Assembly (NCBI GenBank): GCA_963697705.1
Contig: CAVOPA010000017.1
Coordinates: forward strand, 434,001-498,000
Direction: 5' to 3'
DNA from: CAVUCH01 sp963697705
GTDB taxonomy: Bacteria; Acidobacteriota; Vicinamibacteria; Vicinamibacterales; JAENWD01
Length of the DNA: 64,000 nucleotides
Part shown: in pieces, positions 58,573 to 64,000 of the stretch
Position numbering within the stretch: the stretch's first letter is position 1
Layout: each line of letters opens with the position of its first letter
Notes under the pieces: generated by a model
Told to the model about the DNA's origin: nothing
The model's database searches: none
Seen by the model: the letters and a program-made list of their open reading frames with translations, nothing else
Made by a program: the position numbers and the translations under genes

Positions 58573-59724
58573 TCACGTCTTCAGGAATATCCTCCTGTAT
58601 CCCCCCGCGATCAGGGCAGATACGTCGGCGAGGATCCGCGGCAGGGCAAGTCCCCCGGGATATGCGAGGTAGCGGGGCTCCCACTCGGGATCGAACTTCT
58701 CTTTGTAGGCGCGTAGCCCCTTGAAGTTGTAGAAGGTTTGACCGTGTCCGTAGACGAACCGTCCCAGCTTCGCCCAGAGCGGCGCCACCGGTGAGTCTTC
58801 GAGGCCCGACAGCGGCGCCATCCCCAGATTGAACCACTCGTAACCCTCGTCTTTGCCCCACTGCATCAGCGCGGTGAACAGCGCGTCCATCACGCCGTTC
58901 GGCGCCGACGTGCGGTGACGCATCAGGTCGACCGACACCTCCACCCGGCGGGCACCCACCCAGACGTTGGCGAACGCCTGCACGCGTCCGTTCCGCTCGA
59001 TGAGCGCGAGGGGACACCGGGCGATGTAGTGCTCGTCGAAGAAGCCGAGCGAAAAGCCCTTTTCCGACGACCCGCGCTCGGCGAGCCACTCGTCAGACAC
59101 CTCACGCACTTCTGCGAGGAGCGCGGGGGTGATCGCCTCAGGCGGGATCACGCGAAAGGTGCCGCCGTCCTTGAGCACACGGCGCAGCGTCATCCGCAAC
59201 TTCTTCGCGGTGCCTCCGCCGTCGGTGCTGAAGTGCGACAGGCGCACTCGGGCTTCCTCGCCGAGCTTGGCGAAGGTGAGGCCGAAGTCGGCGTAGCGGT
59301 GCAGCCACTCGCGCGTGACCTGGTAGAACACCGGCACCCCCTGGTAATCGTCGGCGTGCTCGAGAAACAGCTTCACGAGCGGCTCGCCGGCGCTCGCCGG
59401 TCCCACGGGGTCGCCGAGCGCCACCCAGGTCCGTCCCTGTACGGCATACATGAGGAACGCATCCCGCCGCTCGCTCCAGGCGAGCGCCTTGTCGCCGAGG
59501 AGGGCGAGATTCGCGAACGTGTGCTCCTGTTCGGCGACGATCGTCGCCGCGGCGGCGAGCTGCCGCTCGTCGGGCCACTCCACCTCGGGCGGCGGCGGTC
59601 GAAGCAGCTGCCGCAGTCCCACGGCGAGCATCGCCACGAACACGCCGACCGTCGCACGGAGGAACCGCGGCGCATCCTGCCGCTCCTCGAACACCCACCA
59701 GAGCTGGTTCGAGTACCTCGACAT
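58573..59724 (-). CDS. mprF: MprF synthase half (aminoacyl-phosphatidylglycerol synthase), split off by frameshift
   Basis: A 383-residue reading frame that starts at the ATG 59724 but corresponds to the C-terminal half of MprF: RATVGVFVAMLAVGLRQLLR, FLMYAVQGRTWVALGDPVGP, HYADFGLTF-like LHRYADFGLTFAKLGEEARV, EGGTFRVIPP-type and LIERNGRVQAFANVWVGARR, plus SVDLMRHRTSAPNGVMDALF and EWFNLGMAPLSG. This GNAT-like domain transfers an amino acid from tRNA onto phosphatidylglycerol to reduce negative charge. It is separated from the flippase half by one extra base (see next entry). As it stands the ATG at 59724 is not the authentic start. Confidence 0.85.
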   Translation of the reverse strand: MSRYSNQLWWVFEERQDAPRFLRATVGVFVAMLAVGLRQLLRPPPPEVEWPDERQLAAAATIVAEQEHTFANLALLGDKALAWSERRDAFLMYAVQGRTWVALGDPVGPASAGEPLVKLFLEHADDYQGVPVFYQVTREWLHRYADFGLTFAKLGEEARVRLSHFSTDGGGTAKKLRMTLRRVLKDGGTFRVIPPEAITPALLAEVREVSDEWLAERGSSEKGFSLGFFDEHYIARCPLALIERNGRVQAFANVWVGARRVEVSVDLMRHRTSAPNGVMDALFTALMQWGKDEGYEWFNLGMAPLSGLEDSPVAPLWAKLGRFVYGHGQTFYNFKGLRAYKEKFDPEWEPRYLAYPGGLALPRILADVSALIAGGYRRIFLKT

Positions 59725-61129
59725 GGCGGTACGCGAACAGTCCGAGTGCCAGCGACGCGAGCACCACGGCGCCTATCGCGGTGAGCCAGGCCGGCGAGAA
59801 CGGCACTTCGAACAGCGCGGCCTTGCGGTCGAACTCACGACGGGCGGGGACGAGCATGGCGAGCAGGGCTGCCATGAGGACTGCCTCCTCGTAGTCGCCG
59901 CCCTTCAAGAGCGACGCGAGGCCGCCCGACACGAGGCCGCACACGGCCAGGTAGTAAGCGGCATCCAGGCGGCGCGCGAGCCCCCACGCCACGATGAGCA
60001 GCCCAAACCCAATGAGGCTGCCGAAAAAGTGCGACCCTTCGAGCACCGCCAGCGGAAGGATGCGCGCGAGCGCCGCGACGCGCTCAGGCTGCGACGGCGT
60101 GGCCCCCGAGAACATCAGCACCGCGCCCGCCAGCAGCGTGAACACCGCCAGCAGTTTTGGGGCGACTGCCGTCGTGAGCGTCCCGAACGCGTTGCCCCAT
60201 TGCACGACATGGTGACGTCGCTGGTAGAACTCGTCGACGAGCAGGACGCCCAGGGCGGCGACCAGCGGCAGCAGGTAGTAAATGACGCGATAGACCGCGA
60301 GCGCCGGCAGGAACTCGTCTGCGGTGAGCCACGGCTTCAGCAACAGGATCATCAGCGACTCGAACACGCCGATGCCGCCCGGCACATGGCTGACGAGCGC
60401 GATGAGCTGTGACGCGAGAAATGCGCCGAGAAAGAACGTGAAGTCGGGCCGCCACATGGGCAGCAGCACATACAGCACGGCGCCGGCCAGTGCCCAGTCG
60501 AGCGCCGAGAGCACGAACTGGGACGCGATGAGCGGAGGGGATGGCAGCGAGATGTCAGTGCCGGCGACGGAGACGGGCTGCTTCCAGAACAACGGCGCGG
60601 CCGCGTAGGTGGCGGCGACCGAGAGCAGCACCACGCCGGCTGTCCGCGTCAACCAGACCGGCGCGAGGCCGTTCACGCGCGCCACCGGACTGAACAGCAG
60701 GCTCCACGATCCCAGCACGATGAGGCCGAGCCAGAACGTGCCGGAGTAGAACACGACGACCCGCGAGATATCGCCTCCGCTCAGGCCCCACCGCGAGTAG
60801 AAGCGATAGCGCGCCGACGTACCAGATAGCAGCGCGAAGCCCACGTTGTTGGCGATCGCGTAACCAACGAAGGACGCCATCGCGACCTGCCATTTCGAGA
60901 TCGGGCGGCGGATGTACACGAACGCGAGCTGATCGTAGCCGGTGAGGATGATGTAGTTGAGCACCGTGAAGACCGCGGCGAGCGCAACGGTCGCCGCCGG
61001 CAGGCTCCTGATCGCATGCGACAGGCTGTGCAACGAGAGGTGCCGCACTTCGCGGTTGAGGACCCACAACGCGGCCCCGAACAGCAACAGGCCGAGCAGC
61101 GGTGAGAGGCGCGTCCACAGTCGTCCCAT
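59138..61129 (-). CDS. mprF: MprF flippase half, frame disrupted at about 59717
   Basis: The reading frame from ATG 61129 encodes the N-terminal flippase of MprF, with about 14 transmembrane helices (LLGLLLFGAALWVLNREVRH, VALAAVFTVLNYIILTGYDQ, LIASQFVLSALDWALAGAVL, VSHVPGGIGVFESLMILLLK and others). It runs well to LALGLFAYRHVE, then turns into low-similarity Arg/Ala-rich sequence until a stop at 59138. Removing one of the two C residues at 59716-59717 restores FAYRHVE-YSNQLWWVFEERQ and joins the synthase half at 58573-59724. So one base has been inserted (or misread). Without repair, the cell would have a separated flippase and no authentic start for the synthase. Confidence 0.85.
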   Translation of the reverse strand: MGRLWTRLSPLLGLLLFGAALWVLNREVRHLSLHSLSHAIRSLPAATVALAAVFTVLNYIILTGYDQLAFVYIRRPISKWQVAMASFVGYAIANNVGFALLSGTSARYRFYSRWGLSGGDISRVVVFYSGTFWLGLIVLGSWSLLFSPVARVNGLAPVWLTRTAGVVLLSVAATYAAAPLFWKQPVSVAGTDISLPSPPLIASQFVLSALDWALAGAVLYVLLPMWRPDFTFFLGAFLASQLIALVSHVPGGIGVFESLMILLLKPWLTADEFLPALAVYRVIYYLLPLVAALGVLLVDEFYQRRHHVVQWGNAFGTLTTAVAPKLLAVFTLLAGAVLMFSGATPSQPERVAALARILPLAVLEGSHFFGSLIGFGLLIVAWGLARRLDAAYYLAVCGLVSGGLASLLKGGDYEEAVLMAALLAMLVPARREFDRKAALFEVPFSPAWLTAIGAVVLASLALGLFAYRHVEVLEPALVGVRGAAGCAAVPPCDGRRVRGDARRGTAAAASTAAARGGVARRAAARRRGDDRRRTGAHVRESRPPRRQGARLERAAGCVPHVCRTGTDLGGARRPRGTGERRRAAREAVSRARRRLPGGAGVLPGHARVAAPLRRLRPHLRQARRGSPSAPVALQHRRRRHREEVADDAAPCAQGRRHLSRDPA

Positions 61130-61337
61130 GTGTCAGCGCGACCGTTCGGAGGGCGCGAGCACCGGCGCGAACCCAGCGAGCCCGGGATGGTCGCGGGCTG
61201 GTGTGTCGCGGAAGGGGCGGGAAAACGCCGGGAGGGTCGGGCGGGTGAACATGGGACGAAGCTGACGGCCGGGAGCGACTCTGGTATTCCCCAGCATCAT
61301 GAACCAACGGCACGGGGAAATACAGCGCAAGCCCTGG

Positions 61338-61619
61338 TCAGTACCACCATCGCGTCGTGAGCCGCTCCGCACCCATCCAGATGGCCACCAGCGCCAGCAA
61401 CACGATCGTGGCTGTGATCTCCGGCCACCGGTAGCCGAAGTACAAGCCTGCCGCGAGCACTGCCAGGCTCAACAGCAACCAGATGGGGATGAACCGCCTG
61501 GTGCGACGCTCGGGAGCAGCCATGTAACCGGGGCCGAGCAACCGGGGTGCCACAGAGAGAATCAAAGTCTCCGCGGGAACCTGCTCCCCCGAGCGCTCGT
61601 CTTCCGTGAGCAGGCTCAC
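61338..61619 (-). CDS. Small two-helix membrane protein
   Basis: A 93-residue frame from a GTG at 61619, or 61 residues from the ATG at 61523 (MAAPERRTRRFIPIWLLLSL). The C-terminal part holds two membrane helices, IPIWLLLSLAVLAAGLYFGY and ITATIVLLALVAIWMGAERL, separated by a short turn RWPE, then RLTTRWWY. Such arginine-flanked hairpins are typical small envelope proteins. Divergent from the secreted gene at 61637. Function unknown. Confidence 0.6.
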   Translation of the reverse strand: MSLLTEDERSGEQVPAETLILSVAPRLLGPGYMAAPERRTRRFIPIWLLLSLAVLAAGLYFGYRWPEITATIVLLALVAIWMGAERLTTRWWY

Positions 61620-61636
61620 CAGCGACAGCTAACCAC

Positions 61637-62614
61637 ATGCGCAACCCACTCCGCACCGTACCGCTCGTCGCGTTCGTCCTGTCGCTCGGAGCAGTGGCCG
61701 TCAGCGGAGACCAGAAGGCGTCGCCCCACTCTGACCTCGACGAGTTCATGGCGCAGGTCCTCGCACGGCGCGACGAGAACTGGAGCAAGCTCCAGCAATA
61801 CGTGCTCGATGAGCGGGAGCGCGCCGAGGTCACCGGCCCTGCACAGACCCGGCTGTACGGGCTCGACCGGGAATACACCTGGTACATCCGCGACGGCGCC
61901 TTCGTCCGCAGCCCCGTCCGGTTCGACGGTGTCGCCTTGAGCGAGGGCGAGCGGCGCGTGTACGAGGACCGCTGGATTGAACGCGAGCGCCGGCGCGAGG
62001 AGCGTCAGTCGGCGCCAGCAGGCGAACCCGCAAAGGACAAGCAGCCGGTGACCGCGCCGGACAAGCAGCCAGAGGCATCTGCGACCGACGTCGATGCGCT
62101 GCTCAAGCTCACCCGCGAGCCGCAGTTCGTCTCGGCAGCGTACTTCCTGCGGTTCAAGTTCGAGCCGGGCCGGTACGCGCTGGTGGGGCGGGAACCCTTC
62201 GACGGCCGCCAGGTGCTCAGGATCGAGTACTACCCGGCCCGCCTCTTCAACGATGACGACGCGAAGCCGGACGATCGCCGGCCGCACGAGAAGGAGGAGG
62301 ACACCGACGCGCGCGTGGAGCGCCAGATGAACAAGGTCGCCCTCGTGACGCTCTGGATCGAGCCCACCACGCATCAGATCGTGAAGTACACCTTCGACAA
62401 CGTCGGGTTCGACTTTCTGCCCGGCCGCTCGATTGTACGGATCGAGGATGTGCGCGCGTCGATGCAGATGGGCGAGGCCTTTCCGGGTGTCTGGCTGCCG
62501 CGCGCTGTCGACGGGCACGCCGCCTTCACGCTCGCGAATGGCACGTACGCCATCAAGTACGACCTCGCGTACTTGAACTACCGCCAGGCCGACGTGAAAG
62601 TAAAGCTGCGATGA
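61637..62614 (+). CDS. Secreted protein of unknown function coupled to a BamA-like gene
   Basis: A 325-residue protein with signal peptide MRNPLRTVPLVAFVLSLGAV. The mature part starts with DLDEFMAQVLARRDENWSKL, has a charged central linker (about 115-150) and ends with beta-rich WIEPTTHQIVKYTFDNVGFD, LPGRSIVRIEDVRASMQMGE and VWLPRAVDGHAAFTLANGTY. This end resembles outer-membrane lipoprotein-sorting or LolA-like folds in outline only. It overlaps the BamA-like gene by 4 bp (ATGA), so they probably act together at the outer membrane. Confidence 0.75.
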   Translation: MRNPLRTVPLVAFVLSLGAVAVSGDQKASPHSDLDEFMAQVLARRDENWSKLQQYVLDERERAEVTGPAQTRLYGLDREYTWYIRDGAFVRSPVRFDGVALSEGERRVYEDRWIERERRREERQSAPAGEPAKDKQPVTAPDKQPEASATDVDALLKLTREPQFVSAAYFLRFKFEPGRYALVGREPFDGRQVLRIEYYPARLFNDDDAKPDDRRPHEKEEDTDARVERQMNKVALVTLWIEPTTHQIVKYTFDNVGFDFLPGRSIVRIEDVRASMQMGEAFPGVWLPRAVDGHAAFTLANGTYAIKYDLAYLNYRQADVKVKLR

Positions 62615-63864
62615 CGTGTGCGGCCACGCTCGTCGGAGTGCTCGCGCTGCTCGCCACGGGCGCGCGCCCGCAGGAGGCCGCCGCGCCTGAGACGATCGTC
62701 GAAATCCGCGTGCACGGCAACCACACCACGGCTGACGCAGACGTCGTGCGTCTGAGCGGCCTCGTCACCGGCGAGCCGTTCTCGGCGGCGAGGGTGTCCG
62801 ATGCGGAGGCGCGCCTGCGCAAGAGCGGCCGATTCAGGAAGGTCACCATCCTCAAGCGATACCAGTCGATCGAAGACCCCGGCGCGGTCGTGCTCGTCGT
62901 GCTCGTCGAGGAACAGACGGGAGTCTCGGCCGACACGCCGACGCCCGGCGTGCTGCGGCGGTTCAAAGCGAGCACGATGTGGTTGCCGGTTCTCTCCTTC
63001 GAGGACGGCTACGGCTTCACGTACGGCGTGCGGTTCGGGTTCGTGGATCTGCTCGGCCGCCGCACGCGTGTGTCCGTGCCTCTCACCTGGGGCGGTGAGC
63101 GCCAGGCGACCGTCGACGTCGAGCGGCGCTTCACGCGCGGCCCTTTCACGCGCATCGTGGCGGACGCGGGCGTGACACGCCGCGAGAACCCGGCGCTCGA
63201 GATCGGCGACCGGCGGGCCGGCGTGGGCGTGCGCGCCGAGCGCGCCGTGTCGTCATGGTTCCGGATTGGCGCGACCGGCCGCCTGGCCGACGTGCAGTTC
63301 GGTGACATCGCGGACCGGTTGCGATCCGCGGGCGTCGAGGCGACGCTCGATACGCGGCGCGATCCCGCCTTCCCGCGCAACGCGGTGTTCGCGACGGCGA
63401 CGGTGGAACACGAGTGGTTCGATCACGCCGAGGATACGCCGCGGGTGCTGACCGACGTTCGCGGCTACGTCGGAGTCGTCCGCCAGGTGGTGTTCGTCGC
63501 CCGTGTCCAGCAAGCGTGGTCGGCGAATCCACTGCCACTGTTCGAACAGCCGCTGCTCGGGGGCGCCGCGTCGCTGCGCGGCTTTCCGCTGGGGTACCGC
63601 ATCGGGGACCGGCTCGCTGCGGCGTCGGCCGAACTGCGGATGCCGATTACGTCCCCACTCCGTGTCGCCCGCACGGGCATTGCCGTGTTCACCGACGCGG
63701 GCACCGTGTACGGCGCGGACGAAAGCCTGACAAACGCGACATGGGACAGGAGCGTGGGAGCCGGCTTCTTCGTCACGGCGCCTGTGCTCTCGATGCGGAT
63801 CGACGTCGCGCACGGCATCGACGCCGGCACGCGCGCTCACTTCACGTTCGGGCTCGCCTTCTGA
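62611..63864 (+). CDS. POTRA + BamA/TamA-type outer-membrane barrel protein
   Basis: A 417-residue protein that starts with a short signal-like segment (ATLVGVLALLATGARPQEAA). One POTRA domain follows: ETIVEIRVHGNHTTADADVV, DAEARLRKSGRFRKVTILKR, and VVLVVLVEEQTGV. The barrel begins near STMWLPVLSFEDGYGFTYGV and contains RDPAFPRNAVFATATVEHEW and the conserved late GGAASLRGFPLGYRIGDRLA (L6/RGF motif), ending in FGLAF. With a single POTRA it is shorter than BamA (five) and TamA (three); it may be a partner that exports the preceding secreted protein or a lipid. Coupled to it by ATGA overlap. Confidence 0.88.
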   Translation: MTCAATLVGVLALLATGARPQEAAAPETIVEIRVHGNHTTADADVVRLSGLVTGEPFSAARVSDAEARLRKSGRFRKVTILKRYQSIEDPGAVVLVVLVEEQTGVSADTPTPGVLRRFKASTMWLPVLSFEDGYGFTYGVRFGFVDLLGRRTRVSVPLTWGGERQATVDVERRFTRGPFTRIVADAGVTRRENPALEIGDRRAGVGVRAERAVSSWFRIGATGRLADVQFGDIADRLRSAGVEATLDTRRDPAFPRNAVFATATVEHEWFDHAEDTPRVLTDVRGYVGVVRQVVFVARVQQAWSANPLPLFEQPLLGGAASLRGFPLGYRIGDRLAAASAELRMPITSPLRVARTGIAVFTDAGTVYGADESLTNATWDRSVGAGFFVTAPVLSMRIDVAHGIDAGTRAHFTFGLAF

Positions 63865-64000
63865 GCGACGTGCGAACGGCGACCAGGCGATTTCCCCAGT
63901 CAGTTCGGCGACTACGGCCGTGCTTGACTTTCGAGCGCCAATGAGACGTGTGTTACAATTTGCGGCCTGGTGGCGCACTGCGCAGTCAGTCGTTAGAGAA
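63865..64000. other. Intergenic region at right edge with -10-like box
   Basis: No gene is visible in the last 136 bp. A TACAAT box (63954-63959) resembles a -10; TTGACT at 63924-63929 is 24 bp upstream, too far for a standard promoter. A gene probably begins beyond the window edge. Confidence 0.3.

Overview
The window is a high-G+C bacterial chromosome segment with dense genes on both strands and frequent 4-bp start/stop overlaps. The combination of a Ser/Thr kinase with C-terminal TPRs, secreted M20 and amidohydrolase enzymes, several DinB-type proteins, AddAB-like recombination nucleases, outer-membrane barrels (so a diderm) and interspersed hairpin and heptamer repeats suggests an Acidobacteriota genome, perhaps Vicinamibacteria. 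That assignment is inference from gene content; there is no rRNA gene in the window to test it.

Layout. 1-10 kb: 5' part of an RND efflux pump behind a decayed adaptor gene, fdhE, erpA, a Fur-ferritin fusion, a PHP phosphoesterase, a 38-bp tandem repeat, an ABC ATPase lookalike with ruined nucleotide motifs, sodC, two cold-shock genes, a HAD phosphatase, a selenocysteine tRNA, a 51-residue acidic protein and a MocA-like nucleotidyltransferase. 10-22 kb: M20 amidohydrolase (signal peptide out of frame), CDP-alcohol phosphatidyltransferase, DinB-type proteins, a large Ser/Thr kinase, a CHAT-protease fused to a TIR/NDT-like domain, tRNA-Ala(GGC) with recombinase debris behind it, a frameshifted TPR gene, and a cupin/TetR divergent pair with twin operators. 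22-36 kb: AspT-type transporter, DUF5009 membrane protein, asparaginase, and an operon of a secreted protein plus AddB-like and AddA-like proteins. 36-49 kb: small zinc ribbons, a DnaJ-zinc-finger-like protein, yidD, Mrp, an M16 peptidase pair, oxidoreductase, hydrolase, amidase, O-methyltransferase and pyruvate kinase. 49-64 kb: alginate-export-type barrel, amidohydrolase, LOG protein, DinB, NamZ, PPOX-like protein, UbiX, aldehyde dehydrogenase, a frameshifted mprF, and a secreted protein coupled to a BamA/TamA-like barrel.

How genes may work together. FdhE, MocA and tRNA-Sec lie within 8 kb and together fit maturation of a molybdenum, selenocysteine-containing formate dehydrogenase, although the enzyme itself is not in view. 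ErpA, the Fur-ferritin fusion and Mrp concern iron and Fe-S metabolism. AddA and AddB form a double-strand-break end-processing complex. NamZ, MprF and YidD concern the cell envelope.

The most interesting objects are the CHAT-TIR/NDT-like fusion, the dispersed GGGTTCC heptamer repeats (one copy arranged as a large inverted repeat), the Fur-ferritin fusion, the pseudo-ABC ATPase, the cold-shock 5' leader, the twin-operator TetR switch, and several single-frameshift genes (mprF, M20).
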